A DNA stretch of 61,681 nucleotides from Defluviicoccus sp. bin129. Lineage in GTDB: Bacteria; Pseudomonadota; Alphaproteobacteria; MPNO01. Both the position numbers and the translations under genes were made by a program. The stretch is from contig MPNO01000022.1 in NCBI GenBank assembly GCA_002239065.1, forward strand, positions 1 to 61,681. The letters run 5' to 3'. Shown piece after piece: positions 51,275-60,606 of this stretch (its first letter is position 1; the number at the start of each line of letters is the position of its first letter). The notes below the pieces were generated by a model, which saw only the letters and a program-made list of their open reading frames with translations, was not told the origin of the DNA and did no database searches.

Positions 51275-52252
51275 TCAGAGCTTCCCGGCCCGCTCGTCGA
51301 AATAGTACCGGCCCGCCGCCCCGATCGGCGCCCAGCGGTCGCTCTCCGGCTCGGCGCCGAACTCCTGGTAGCAGAGATAGACGTTGAGGACGATCCGTTC
51401 CCGGTCGATCCAGCCGGCATAGGGGCCGAGGTCGATATCCCGGGCGGCCTCTTCGTAGCCCATGCCGGCGTCGAAGCGGGGCCGCGACTCGGCCTGGACG
51501 AATTCGATGTAATCCTTGAGCCCCCGGATGCCCTGCTTGTCGGTGATCGGACCGTGGCCGGGCACCACGATATCGACGTCCCAGCTCATCATCAGGTCGC
51601 ACGCCGCGATCCAGTTGCTGCTCGGCCCCGACCAGATGATGGGGTGGCCGTCCATGAACAGCATGTCGCCCGCGAACACGACCCGGTCCTCGGGCACGTA
51701 GACGACGACATCGCCCTTGGTGTGCGCCGGTCCGACCTCGATGAAGCGGACTTCCTTGGCGCCCACATGAATGGTCTTCTCGCCGGAAAAGGTATCGGTC
51801 GGCAGGGTCTGGACGAACCCTTCGGGCGAGAATTTCGTCCACATCACCTCGTTGAAGAACTTGCCGGCGTCGCCGTAGTTCCGCCAGCCGAAGCGGATGC
51901 CGCCGCGCGTGTCCTCCAGCTCCGCCGACATCGCCTGCATCTCTTCCAGACAGGCATCGGAGGAAACGATGACGGCGCCTTCGACGAGCTGGTTGCCGAA
52001 GGTGTGGTCGGGATTGGAATGGGTGTTGAGGAGCGTGCCGATGCGTTCCGCCGCCGGCACCGCCTTCTTCATGGCATCGAGCATGTCCCGGGTGAGCGGC
52101 AGGTCCATCAGCGTGTCGACCAGCAGGGTCCGGCCCTGATCCTCGATCAGGCCGGCATTGCTGTAACCCCATCCGCCGTCCGGCTGGAGATAGCCGTAGC
52201 AGCCGTTACCCAGATCGTGCAGGCCCTTGGTGAAGGAAAACGAGGCGCTCAT
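51275..52252 (-). CDS. MBL-fold metallohydrolase
   Basis: A 325-residue metallo-beta-lactamase-fold enzyme. The metal motif is THSNPDH (His78, Asn80, Asp82, His83): Asn stands where HxHxDH has its second His. Other ligands look normal: His in GPAHTKGD, Asp in FAGDMLF and His in PGHGP. The enzyme may thus use one metal or a shifted site. It lies between the VOC dioxygenase and fumarylacetoacetase genes with gaps of 1 and 2 bases, so it probably hydrolyses an intermediate such as a lactone or thioester. Confidence 0.87.
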   Translation of the reverse strand: MSASFSFTKGLHDLGNGCYGYLQPDGGWGYSNAGLIEDQGRTLLVDTLMDLPLTRDMLDAMKKAVPAAERIGTLLNTHSNPDHTFGNQLVEGAVIVSSDACLEEMQAMSAELEDTRGGIRFGWRNYGDAGKFFNEVMWTKFSPEGFVQTLPTDTFSGEKTIHVGAKEVRFIEVGPAHTKGDVVVYVPEDRVVFAGDMLFMDGHPIIWSGPSSNWIAACDLMMSWDVDIVVPGHGPITDKQGIRGLKDYIEFVQAESRPRFDAGMGYEEAARDIDLGPYAGWIDRERIVLNVYLCYQEFGAEPESDRWAPIGAAGRYYFDERAGKL

Positions 52253-52253
52253 G

Positions 52254-53234
52254 TCAGATCTCGCTGAACCTGGGCGGCGGATCCCGGTCCAGGATTTCCC
52301 AGTCCCAGTCGGGCTCGTGCTTCATGAAATCCGGCACCTCGGCCGACCACATCATCATCCCGAAGCGGGGTTCCCAGACCCGCGGTTGCCATTCGTCCGT
52401 CACATAGTCGATGTCGGTCAGGTATTCGGAATCGCCGCCGCCGGGATTGTTGGCGTAGTAGTTGATCGCCGAAGAAATCCGGTGCCGTCCCATCCCCAGG
52501 AAACTCGACCAGCCCTGGCGCTGCAATTCGTTGGCCCCGGCCATCAGCTCATCGACATTCTCGACACCGAAGGCGGCATGGTTCCAGGTGATGCCCTCGG
52601 CCTGCACCCGCGCCGAATCCATGATGAAGATGCTGTGATGGTCCTGCCTGCCGTCGGCGAGGAGGAACGTGGCGAGGCCGCGCGAGATGTCGGTCACCCG
52701 GAAATTGAGGACATCGACATAGAACGCCTCGACGGCATCGATGTCGCCCTTGGGGACCGTGTACCCGATGTGATGGATCAGGCGGGGCCTGGCGCGCTTG
52801 TACCACTTGCGGTTGGCGTTCCAGCGCTGGATTTCATCCACCGTGTTCGTCGGGACATGCTCGCCGGGCACGAGATTGCGTTCGAACACCCGGAAACCCA
52901 GGGGAATGCCCAACGGGTCGGCGGTGTGCAGCGTACCCGTGTCGTCCCGGATCACGGTTCCCGCGGCGGCGAGCTTCCGTTCGAGCGCATCCAGGTTTTC
53001 GGCGCTATCCACGCCCCAGACCGTTTCGCGCACACCCGGCCGCTCCAGCACGTTCTCCGGCAGGGACGGATCGGCGATATGCCGCAGCAGGACGGTCGAG
53101 CCATCCGGGGTGCTGAAGTCCGATCCGGCATCGTCCCGCCGATCCAGGTCGAGGCCGAAATCCTCATAGAACTTGGTGGCCGCCGCGAGGTCCGGAACCC
53201 CGTAAATCAGCGACGCGACGCCATTGATTGCCAT
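52254..53234 (-). CDS. Type I extradiol dioxygenase (two-domain VOC)
   Basis: A 326-residue two-module extradiol ring-cleavage enzyme of the BphC/catechol 2,3-dioxygenase class. The C-terminal module carries the iron set His155 (LIHHIGYTV), His219 (TWNHAAFGV) and Glu270 (DSEYLTD). The N-terminal module (about 5-120) is degenerate, as usual. It would cleave a catechol next to the hydroxyls, following the FAD monooxygenase of this operon. ATG 53234 is preceded by GAAGAGGAATC; its stop is one base before the MBL gene start. Confidence 0.88.
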   Translation of the reverse strand: MAINGVASLIYGVPDLAAATKFYEDFGLDLDRRDDAGSDFSTPDGSTVLLRHIADPSLPENVLERPGVRETVWGVDSAENLDALERKLAAAGTVIRDDTGTLHTADPLGIPLGFRVFERNLVPGEHVPTNTVDEIQRWNANRKWYKRARPRLIHHIGYTVPKGDIDAVEAFYVDVLNFRVTDISRGLATFLLADGRQDHHSIFIMDSARVQAEGITWNHAAFGVENVDELMAGANELQRQGWSSFLGMGRHRISSAINYYANNPGGGDSEYLTDIDYVTDEWQPRVWEPRFGMMMWSAEVPDFMKHEPDWDWEILDRDPPPRFSEI

Positions 53235-53251
53235 TTCGAGATTCCTCTTCT

Positions 53252-55189
53252 TCAGTTGAACATGGTGGACGGCAGCCACAACACCAGCGCCGGGACCGCC
53301 ACCAGCAGCGCGAGCTTGACGAACGCCGAAAGGACGAACGGCATTACCCCTTTGAATACCGTCGTCAGCGGCACGTCGGCGCCCGCCATGGTCTTCAAGA
53401 CGAAAACATTGATTCCGAACGGCGGCGTGATCACGCCGATCTCGACCACCGCGACCATGACAATGCCCCACCAGACCAGGTCGAAGCCCAGATCGGTAAT
53501 CAGACCTGCCAGGATCGGAACCGTGATGATCAAGATCGCCCAGGCTTCCATCACCGCGCCGAGCAGGACAAAGATCACCAGGAAGATGGCGATGATCGCC
53601 TTGGGCGGAAGATCGAGGTCGCCCACCGCTGTCGCCAACCATTCCGGGAGGCCGGTGATCCCGACAAAGAAGGAAAAGGTCAGGCCTCCGAAAATCAGCC
53701 CGTAGACCATCGCCGTGATCGATGCCGTCTCGCCCATTACCCTCCAGAGCGCCGTCCCCCTGAGCTTGCGGCGCCAGAGTGCGATGAGGAACGCGCCGAC
53801 GGCGCCGACCGACGCGGATTCGGTGACCGTGAAGACGCCGGTATAGATCCCGCCGAGCACGAGGCAGAACAAGGCAACGACCGTCACGCCCCGGCGCATG
53901 GCCGGCGCGATTGCGGCCCATTCGACCCCGCTGGTCCGCGGCGCCGAGTCTGGCGCCAGCCTGACATAGGCGCTGACCGTCATCATGTAGAACAGCGCCG
54001 CGAGCAGCCCCGGCACGATGGCCGCGATGAACAGCTGGCCGATCGAAACTTCGGTGAGGAAGGAGTAAACGACCAGCACCCCCGACGGCGGGACCAGCGC
54101 TCCCAGGGTGCCGCCCGCCGCGACGCAGCCGGTGGAGAGGCTCGTCGAATAGCCGCGCCGGTTCATTTCCGGCAGGGAAACGCGCCCGATCGTCGCCGCC
54201 GTCGCGATCGACGACCCGGTTACGGCACCAAACCCGGCACAGCCTCCAATGGTCGCCAGCGCCAACCCGCCGCGCAGCCCGCCCAGCACGGAGTGGGCCA
54301 TGTTGTAGACGTCCTCGGCCAAACCCGCCGCCGAGGCCAGGACCCCCATCATCAGGAACAGGGGCAGGACGGAAATCTGACTGTTGGTGAGGAATTCGTG
54401 GGACGCGGTGCCGAAGACATTGAGCGACTGGCCGGGCCCGAGCAGCAGGGCGATCCCGATAATGCCGAGGAGCGCCATCGAGGCGGCCACCGGCAGGATG
54501 AGCAACAACAGCACCCACATCAGGCCGAAGACCACGAAGGCGACCGTCGTCGGCGATGCCTTGGCCGCGCTCGCCAGCGCCGCGACGGCGTCGTCGAACC
54601 CGAGGACGACCCCCAGCGTAGCCAGCAGGGCGAAGAACAGGACAACGGCCAGCGCGGCGTCGATATTCCGTCGCTCGGCGTCACCTTCGCCGGCCCGCAA
54701 CGCCTTCGCGGCTTCGACCCCGACGACGACGGCCTGAAACAGCGCACCCAGCGCGACCAGGGCCGCCACCAGCCACATGAACGGCCAGGTGGGTATTTCG
54801 AGGATCGTCGTGCTGTCCGCGGTCTTCGTGAGTTCGGCCGCGATATCGCCCATGCGCTCGGCAAGCAGGGCGAACATCCAGAACAGCATGACCGCGCCCA
54901 GCACCTTGAGCCAGGCCGTCACCCGCTCACCGTATCGATCGGCGAGCAGGTCGACGGTGATGTGTACCCGTTGCGTCAGCCCCGCGGGAAAGCAGGCGGC
55001 GATGGCGACGGCAAAGAACACTTCCGTCAGCTCGTTCATGCCGACGACGGGCGAATCGGCGACGGCCCGGAGAATGACGTCGGCGATCGTCACGCCGGCG
55101 ACGACGAGCATCGAGAGGACCGCCACGAACGCGATCCGCCGGGTCAGCGCGACGCCCCAGCCGTCCAGCCTTGCGATGACCCGTTCCAC
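53252..55189 (-). CDS. TRAP fused DctQM permease (second copy)
   Basis: A 645-residue fused permease, paralogue of 46244-48166 (RRIAFVAVLSMLVVAGVT, AVAIAACFPAGLTQRVHITV, VTGSSIATAATIGRVSLPEM, GVITPPFGINVFVLK). The DctQ part is residues about 1-190, DctM about 220-645. It follows the receptor gene by 24 bases and precedes the extradiol dioxygenase gene by 17, so transport and degradation are made from one mRNA. Confidence 0.92.
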   Translation of the reverse strand: MERVIARLDGWGVALTRRIAFVAVLSMLVVAGVTIADVILRAVADSPVVGMNELTEVFFAVAIAACFPAGLTQRVHITVDLLADRYGERVTAWLKVLGAVMLFWMFALLAERMGDIAAELTKTADSTTILEIPTWPFMWLVAALVALGALFQAVVVGVEAAKALRAGEGDAERRNIDAALAVVLFFALLATLGVVLGFDDAVAALASAAKASPTTVAFVVFGLMWVLLLLILPVAASMALLGIIGIALLLGPGQSLNVFGTASHEFLTNSQISVLPLFLMMGVLASAAGLAEDVYNMAHSVLGGLRGGLALATIGGCAGFGAVTGSSIATAATIGRVSLPEMNRRGYSTSLSTGCVAAGGTLGALVPPSGVLVVYSFLTEVSIGQLFIAAIVPGLLAALFYMMTVSAYVRLAPDSAPRTSGVEWAAIAPAMRRGVTVVALFCLVLGGIYTGVFTVTESASVGAVGAFLIALWRRKLRGTALWRVMGETASITAMVYGLIFGGLTFSFFVGITGLPEWLATAVGDLDLPPKAIIAIFLVIFVLLGAVMEAWAILIITVPILAGLITDLGFDLVWWGIVMVAVVEIGVITPPFGINVFVLKTMAGADVPLTTVFKGVMPFVLSAFVKLALLVAVPALVLWLPSTMFN

Positions 55190-55213
55190 CGGACGGGCCG
55201 TTGGCTCCCCCGC

Positions 55214-56221
55214 CTACTTGCCAGCGCGGATCGACGCGAGCTCGGCGCGGAATGCCTCCAGGATACGCGCCCCGTCGGGTATGCCCTTCTTCCAGCCCTC
55301 GACAACGGGTTGCATGCTGGCGCGCCACTCGGCAACGTCCGCGGACGACATCGTTTCGAAGCTGTGCCCCGGCATCTTGGCGACCGCACCCCGGCCGCCC
55401 CGGCCCACCCGGTCCCAGAATTTGCCGAAGCTGCGACTGAACGCTTCGCCCGAATTCGCGTCGATGGCCTTGCGGCCGGCCGCGGGCAGGGCGTCATAGC
55501 CCTTGGTCGACATGAACACCATGGCCGAGGCGGCGCCGAGCGGCAGGTCGTAGTGATGCGCGGTCACTTCGAACAGCTTGAAGGGCATGAAGGCCGTCCA
55601 CACCATATGGACGCCCGCCACGGTGCCCCGATTGAGGCCCTGGTACATTTCCGGAAGACGAAGCGAGATCGGCGCCGCGCCCAGACGCTTGAGCACCTGC
55701 GCCCCGAGCCGATCGCCGACCGCGATTTTCATGCCCTTGATGTCGGCCAACGACTTTATCGGCTTGCTCTTGGAATGCAGGCTCGACGGCGGGAACACGA
55801 TGATCGCCAGCGGCTTGACCTCCTTGTACTCGGCCGCGGTGACCCCCTTGGCGTAGAGCCGCCAGAGCGCAACCGACGCTTCCTCGGCCGTGTTCGCCTC
55901 GAACGGCAGCCCCACCACGGCGGAGCGGCGGAACCGTCCCTTCATGAAGGACTGCACGCCCCAGCCGATCTGAGCCACGTCGGCCTGGACTCGCTCGTAG
56001 ACGTTGAAGGGCGAGACCAGCGTGCGCCCGGCCCTTACTTCCACCTTGATGGCGCCGCCGGATTCGGCGGACACCTTCTTGGACCAGGGGATGAAGACCT
56101 GCTGCACCAGATGCGCGCGCGGCGGGCTGCCGATGCCGAAAAAGACGGTTTTCTGCGCCATGGCGGGAACGGCGATCACCGCGGCCAGCGCGAGAGCGAT
56201 AACGAAGTTTGCGTGTCTCAT
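55214..56221 (-). CDS. TRAP substrate-binding protein (second Arg-less DctP)
   Basis: A 335-residue receptor with a signal peptide (NFVIALALAAVIAVPAMA, cut after AMA). Like its paralogue at 45242-46243 it reads DIKGMKIAVGDRLG where carboxylate receptors have an Arg after GxKI. The shared HMVWTAFMPFKLFEVTAHHY-type region is aromatic-rich, so an aromatic or neutral ligand may be bound. It sits between the FAD monooxygenase and permease genes. Confidence 0.88.
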   Translation of the reverse strand: MRHANFVIALALAAVIAVPAMAQKTVFFGIGSPPRAHLVQQVFIPWSKKVSAESGGAIKVEVRAGRTLVSPFNVYERVQADVAQIGWGVQSFMKGRFRRSAVVGLPFEANTAEEASVALWRLYAKGVTAAEYKEVKPLAIIVFPPSSLHSKSKPIKSLADIKGMKIAVGDRLGAQVLKRLGAAPISLRLPEMYQGLNRGTVAGVHMVWTAFMPFKLFEVTAHHYDLPLGAASAMVFMSTKGYDALPAAGRKAIDANSGEAFSRSFGKFWDRVGRGGRGAVAKMPGHSFETMSSADVAEWRASMQPVVEGWKKGIPDGARILEAFRAELASIRAGK

Positions 56222-56263
56222 TTGAAGCCTCCTCTATCCCGGTCGGTCGGCCGGGCGGTTCGA

Positions 56264-57415
56264 TCAGTAGGGGGCGGCGAGTGCCTGGAGCCTCTCGTTC
56301 ATCTGCTTCTGGATCATCTCGCGTACCGGGGGCGGAAAGATCTTCGGACCTTCGCCTTCGTGACGATGCGACATCTTTCCGGTCTCGTAGGACCCCTTCT
56401 GCACCATCATGCAGCGCGGATAGCGCCGCTCGAACCACCGCCCGCACATATCGGCGAGGTCGTCGCTCTCGGTCAGGAATCGGACGAACAGCGCCGCATC
56501 CTCGAGCCCCATCGAGGCACCCTGCGCCCAGAACGGACAGGTCGCGTGGGCGGCGTCTCCCATCACCACGACCCGTCCCCTGTGCCAGGGGGGCGGCAGT
56601 ATGACCTGCTCCATCGGCGTGGCGACCACCTTGTCCGGCTCGGTGACCCGGGACAGCAAGTGCGGGATCAGATGGCCGAATTCGGCGAAACGCTCGCGGT
56701 AGATATCCGGGAGTCTCTCGCGGTCGAAGCGCGGCCTGTCGGGTTCGGCCGAGGTGCCGGCCAAATAGATGAGGTCCTCGGCGATCGGGACGACGCCGAT
56801 GGTGGTGATCCGGCCCCAATACCACATCATCTCGCTCAGGCCGGGAGGCCTCGGAAGGATGTAGCGCCAGGCAACGAAGCCCGCATATTCCGGCTCCTCG
56901 ACGCCGAACACCGTCGCCCGCACCCTCGACCGGATGCCGTCGCAGCCGACGACGAGATCGAACGCGCCCGAGGTGCCGTCGGTGAAGGTCACGCCGACCG
57001 CATCGTCGCCGTTGTCGATCGTCTCGACCGTGGTTCCCATGCGCACCGGGATCCCGTCCGCCGCGACGAGCTCCGCCAGCTTCTCGTGAAGCGCCTGGCG
57101 CTCGAACGAAACGCCCCCCGGCAACGGGCCCCTATCGTCGCCCGCTTCGACCGCGGCCACGATGTTTTCCCCGACATCCCGGAAGGTGACCCGGGTTCGT
57201 TCGGACCAACCGACGCCGCGGACGTCGTCGCCGACGCCGATTTCGTCGAACGCCCGCATGCCGGTGCCCTGGATCAGGATGCCGGCGCCGGCGATGTCGA
57301 AATTTTCCTTGATCTCGACGATCTCGCATCGGATGCCGCGCCGGGCCATGCCGACCGCCAGCGACTGGCCGACGATGCCGCTGCCGACGATTAGAACGCT
57401 GTTCGCCGCCGCCAT
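56264..57415 (-). CDS. FAD-dependent aromatic monooxygenase
   Basis: A 383-residue single-component group A flavin hydroxylase. GSGIVGQSLAVG (residues 11-22) binds FAD; the DG motif GCDGIRSRVR and GD motif VVMGDAAHATCPFWAQGA are complete. Relatives hydroxylate salicylate, 4-hydroxybenzoate, 6-hydroxynicotinate or urate using NAD(P)H. It is first in the minus-strand operon, in a position to make a catechol for the extradiol enzyme. ATG 57415 has a GGGAGGAG ribosome site. Confidence 0.9.
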   Translation of the reverse strand: MAAANSVLIVGSGIVGQSLAVGMARRGIRCEIVEIKENFDIAGAGILIQGTGMRAFDEIGVGDDVRGVGWSERTRVTFRDVGENIVAAVEAGDDRGPLPGGVSFERQALHEKLAELVAADGIPVRMGTTVETIDNGDDAVGVTFTDGTSGAFDLVVGCDGIRSRVRATVFGVEEPEYAGFVAWRYILPRPPGLSEMMWYWGRITTIGVVPIAEDLIYLAGTSAEPDRPRFDRERLPDIYRERFAEFGHLIPHLLSRVTEPDKVVATPMEQVILPPPWHRGRVVVMGDAAHATCPFWAQGASMGLEDAALFVRFLTESDDLADMCGRWFERRYPRCMMVQKGSYETGKMSHRHEGEGPKIFPPPVREMIQKQMNERLQALAAPY

Positions 57416-57713
57416 GGCTCTCCTCCCGACCATTCTCGCGACGCCGGATCAGGCTCGGCACCCGACCGATCGCGGATAGCGGGCAGAGACCGCCCATCCA
57501 GGATCGGGCCGGAAGACCACGTTTCTTGCCCGGCGCTACGAGCCCTCAGACCCCACTTTCCATACCGCGTGACACCCGGCAAGGATCGTCTCCCTTGTAT
57601 TTTTATTCCTTTTGAGAGAATTTTGATCCAATGACGGGTGGCTGTCAAGAAAACCGGGACGCCTGCGGGCGGCCGAATGACTGCCCCACCGGGAATGACG
57701 AGCGGAGGCCCCG
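57416..57713. promoter_or_regulatory. Divergent promoter region with TetR-like operator
   Basis: About 300 bases between the FAD monooxygenase and sulfatase starts. The half-site ATTCCTTTTG (57605-57614) is identical over ten bases to the tetR operator and is followed by an imperfect second half GAGAGAAT (57614-57621). An AT-rich run around it can supply promoter boxes both ways: minus-strand TTGGAT-N17-GAATAA and plus-strand TTGTAT-N17-GAATTT. So one repressor could control both transcripts. Confidence 0.55.
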
Positions 57714-59282
57714 ATGAGCCCACGACCCAACTTTCTCTTCATCGTCACGGACCAACAGCGGGCCGATCATCTCGGGTGCTACGGCAACCCTATATTGAAG
57801 ACGCCGGCGATCGACCGCCTCGCCGGCGAAGGGCGGCGTTTCGATCGCTTCTATGTCGCCGCGCCGAGCTGCCAGCCCAATCGCGCGAGCCTCATGACCG
57901 GGCGCATGCCGTCGCTGAACGGCGTCCGCAACAACGGCCTGCCGCTGCCGATGGACGCGACGACATTCGTCGATATCCTGCGCGATGCGGGCTATCGCAC
58001 GGCGTTGCTCGGCAAGGCCCATCTGCAGAACATGACCGGCCTTCCGCCCCGTCAGGTTCGCAGCGTCGAGGAGGATCTGCTGCAGCCGGGCGATCACTAT
58101 CTGGAGGCGTCGATCGGCGGCCGCCGCGGTCCGGAATACGAAATCGAGAACGAGCTGAACTGGCCGGCGCCGGCCATGGAACGGCGGACCGAGCCCTATT
58201 ACGGCTTCGAGCATTTCGAGGTCGCGACCGGCCACGGCGACCAAGTCGGCGGCGACTATCTGTTCTGGGCGCGGGAACGGCGGTCGGATTTCGATGCGCT
58301 GCGCGATCCGGCCAATGCCCTGGCGGCGCCCGGCTACTCGGCGCCTCAGGCGCGGCGGACCCGTATCCCGGAAGAGCTCTATTCCAGCGCCTATGTCACC
58401 GACCGGACCGTCGCCTTTCTCCGGCAACACGCCCGGCGCGAGGCGGACCGGCCGTTCTTCATCCAGATGGCCTTCCCCGACCCGCATTATCCGTTCACGC
58501 CGCCCGGGCGGTACTGGGATTTCTACGATCCCGCCGATATCGCGTTGCCGGAATCGTTCGAGTCGACCCCGATTCCGATCGTCGCCGGCATCAAGGGGGC
58601 TTTCAGAAACGGCAAGGCCTTTCGGGAAGGGCATGCGGCCTTCGCCGTCGCGCCACGCGAGGCGCAGGAGATCGTCGCGCTGACCTACGGCATGATCGCG
58701 ATGATCGACGATGGCGTCGGGCGGGTGATGGAAACGCTGCGGGAACTCGGCCTGGATTCGAACACGATCGTCATCTTCACCTCGGACCACGGCGACCATA
58801 TGGGCGACCATGGCGTCATGCTGAAAAGCCTCATGCACTTCCAGGGGCTGATCCGGGTGCCGTTCGTCTGGCGCGACCCCCGGGGCGCGGCGGGCGAATC
58901 GAGCGACCTCGGCAGCACGATCGATATTGCACCCACGGTTCTGCGCCGTGCCGGCATCCAGCCCAATAACGGGGTCCAGGGCCGCGATCTTCTCGATCCC
59001 GCCGCCGCGCCGGACAGCCTGCTCATCGAATCCGACAATCCGTTCGAGGGCGCGGCGGGTATCCCGAAAACCCGGACGCTGGTCACCGAGAACTGGCGTT
59101 TCACGATCCATCAGGACGCCGAGTGGGGCGAGATGTACGACCTTGACGCCGATCCGCACGAAACGACCAACCTGTGGTCCGACCCGACGCATGGCGAAAC
59201 GCGCTTCCGCCTCACCGAAGCCCTGCTGCGCCGGATGATCGACATGCAGGAAAACGCGCCCCTGCAAACCGGGTTGTCCTAG
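57714..59282 (+). CDS. Sulfatase (formylglycine-dependent)
   Basis: A 522-residue alkaline-phosphatase-superfamily sulfatase. PNFLFIVTDQQRADHLGCYG at the start gives metal Asp13; the activation motif Cys53-Gln-Pro55-Asn-Arg57 is the site converted to formylglycine; SDHGDHMGDHG gives the later metal ligands. No signal peptide, so it is cytoplasmic. It may desulfate a substrate, or hydrolyse a phosphonate or phosphodiester, as the related monoester hydrolases do. Divergent to the aromatic operon and sharing its operator-like site, it may remove sulfate from an aryl sulfate before ring attack. Confidence 0.9.
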   Translation: MSPRPNFLFIVTDQQRADHLGCYGNPILKTPAIDRLAGEGRRFDRFYVAAPSCQPNRASLMTGRMPSLNGVRNNGLPLPMDATTFVDILRDAGYRTALLGKAHLQNMTGLPPRQVRSVEEDLLQPGDHYLEASIGGRRGPEYEIENELNWPAPAMERRTEPYYGFEHFEVATGHGDQVGGDYLFWARERRSDFDALRDPANALAAPGYSAPQARRTRIPEELYSSAYVTDRTVAFLRQHARREADRPFFIQMAFPDPHYPFTPPGRYWDFYDPADIALPESFESTPIPIVAGIKGAFRNGKAFREGHAAFAVAPREAQEIVALTYGMIAMIDDGVGRVMETLRELGLDSNTIVIFTSDHGDHMGDHGVMLKSLMHFQGLIRVPFVWRDPRGAAGESSDLGSTIDIAPTVLRRAGIQPNNGVQGRDLLDPAAAPDSLLIESDNPFEGAAGIPKTRTLVTENWRFTIHQDAEWGEMYDLDADPHETTNLWSDPTHGETRFRLTEALLRRMIDMQENAPLQTGLS

Positions 59283-59323
59283 TTCGGGCCGGCCTCGGCC
59301 TTCAACTCGATGGAGACAGAAAG

Positions 59324-59440
59324 ATGGCGGAGAGCGAAGAGCCGTATGTGATTGCGTAGGAAGAGCATTACTGGGATCCGGCGGTGGTGGAGGCTTGGGG
59401 GTCGAATGAGGGGGTGCAGCCCGAAGCGCAGTTGCTCGAC
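59324..59440 (+). pseudogene. Amidohydrolase-2 family N-terminal stub with in-frame stop
   Basis: Reads MAESEEPYVIA, a TAG at 59357-59359, then EEHYWDPAVVEAWGSNEG and LLD in the same frame before the IS630 left end. The pattern (IA-x-EEH-x-W) is the N-terminus of an amidohydrolase-2 family protein. Both an internal stop and truncation by the IS end it. It followed the sulfatase gene by about 40 bases and was probably in its operon. Confidence 0.7.
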
Positions 59441-60523
59441 CTAGTGTCTTGTCCGATTAATTAATTGAAGTACACTGTTCACTGATTCGATGATCTCGTC
59501 GGCGGACTTGGTCCAGCGGAATGGCGTTGGCTGCTCGTTGTGGATCTCCAGGTAGCCACGGATCGCCCGCTCCAGGGCGACGACGGAACGATGGCTGCCA
59601 CGTCGCAACTGAAGTTCCGTCAAGCTGGCGAAGAAACGCTCGACCAGGTTGATCCAGGAACTGTAGGTCGGCGTGAAATGGCAATGGAACCGCGGGTGAC
59701 GGAGCAGCCACTGTTTGACCTTCGCGGTCTTGTGGGTGCCGTAGTTGTCGAGGATCAGGTGGACCCCCAGATCGGCCGGGACGACCCGGTCGATGTGCCG
59801 CAGGAAGCTGATGAAGTCGATGCTGCGGTGGCGGCGCTTGAGCTGGCCGATGACCTTGCCCGTGGCAACGTCCAAGGCCGCGAACAGCGTCGTCGTGCCG
59901 TAGCGCCGGTAGTCGTGGGTGCGCGTCTCCGGCGTGCCCCAGTTCAGCGGCAACGACCGTTGCGTCCGCTCCAGTGCCTGGATCTGGCTCTTCTCGTCCA
60001 TACACAGCACCAGCGCCTTGTCCGGCGGATCCAGGTAGAGGCCGACGACATCGCGCACCTTCGCCACGAAGTGCGGATCGGTCGACAGCTTGAAGCTGTG
60101 CGACAGATGGGGCTTCAGGCCGAAGGCCCGCCAAACGCGATGCACGAAGTCCCGCGGCACGCCCAGTTCCGCCGACAGGCTGCGCACGCTCCAGTGCGTC
60201 GCGTTGCCAGGCCGCCGGTTCAGCGTGGCGTCCAGAACCACCTGCACCTGCTCGTCGCCGTGCCGGCGCGGCTGGCCGGTTCGGGGTGCATCGGACAGCC
60301 CGGCCAGACGCCCGCTGGCAAACCGGCGCCGCCACTTGGTCACGGTCTGCTGGCTGGTCCGATGGCGCTCGGCGATCTCCGCACCGGACAACCCGGCCGC
60401 GCAATCCAGCACGATCCCCGCCCGCACGTACAGCCCCGAACTCCCGCTGCGCCGCCGGCGCCAGCGCTGAAGTTCCGCCCGCTCCGCGTCGCTCAGCACG
60501 ATCTCCGTTGCCCGCCGCCCCAT
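59441..60523 (-). CDS. IS630-family transposase
   Basis: A 360-residue transposase (373 if begun at the GTG/ATG at 60562). N-terminal helix-turn-helix regions (about 20-100, [20 protein letters not shown]) bind the ends. The DDE set is in [15 protein letters not shown] and [10 protein letters not shown]. Its TAG stop coincides with the terminal CTA at 59441-59443, the target duplication. ATG 60523 begins the conserved [12 protein letters not shown]. Confidence 0.92.
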   Translation of the reverse strand: MGRRATEIVLSDAERAELQRWRRRRSGSSGLYVRAGIVLDCAAGLSGAEIAERHRTSQQTVTKWRRRFASGRLAGLSDAPRTGQPRRHGDEQVQVVLDATLNRRPGNATHWSVRSLSAELGVPRDFVHRVWRAFGLKPHLSHSFKLSTDPHFVAKVRDVVGLYLDPPDKALVLCMDEKSQIQALERTQRSLPLNWGTPETRTHDYRRYGTTTLFAALDVATGKVIGQLKRRHRSIDFISFLRHIDRVVPADLGVHLILDNYGTHKTAKVKQWLLRHPRFHCHFTPTYSSWINLVERFFASLTELQLRRGSHRSVVALERAIRGYLEIHNEQPTPFRWTKSADEIIESVNSVLQLINRTRH

Positions 60524-60606
60524 CGCAGAAACCCTCCACATGACCAGGGCGCCATTGGACAACAGACATGCACATACTTCAATTAATTAATCGGACAAGA
60601 CACTAG
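59441..60606 (-). mobile_element. IS630-family insertion sequence, complete
   Basis: Perfect 32-base terminal inverted repeats (59441-59472 and 60575-60606) flank a single transposase gene. TA dinucleotides lie at both edges (59442-59443, 60604-60605), fitting IS630 insertion at TA with duplication. The left flank is the amidohydrolase stub, the right flank the end of another IS, so it landed in or rearranged an already disturbed site. It looks intact and possibly active. Confidence 0.93.

Noticed and set aside
53228..57394. A 1388-codon plus-strand frame opposite the aromatic operon.
   Set aside because: Five recognisable minus-strand proteins with full motifs occupy the same DNA; the long frame is a GC-driven artefact with low-complexity His/Arg/Asp-rich content.
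57416..57713. Riboswitch or small RNA in the long divergent region.
   Set aside because: No conserved riboswitch core or terminator-like hairpin could be drawn; the AT-rich site is better explained as promoter and operator.
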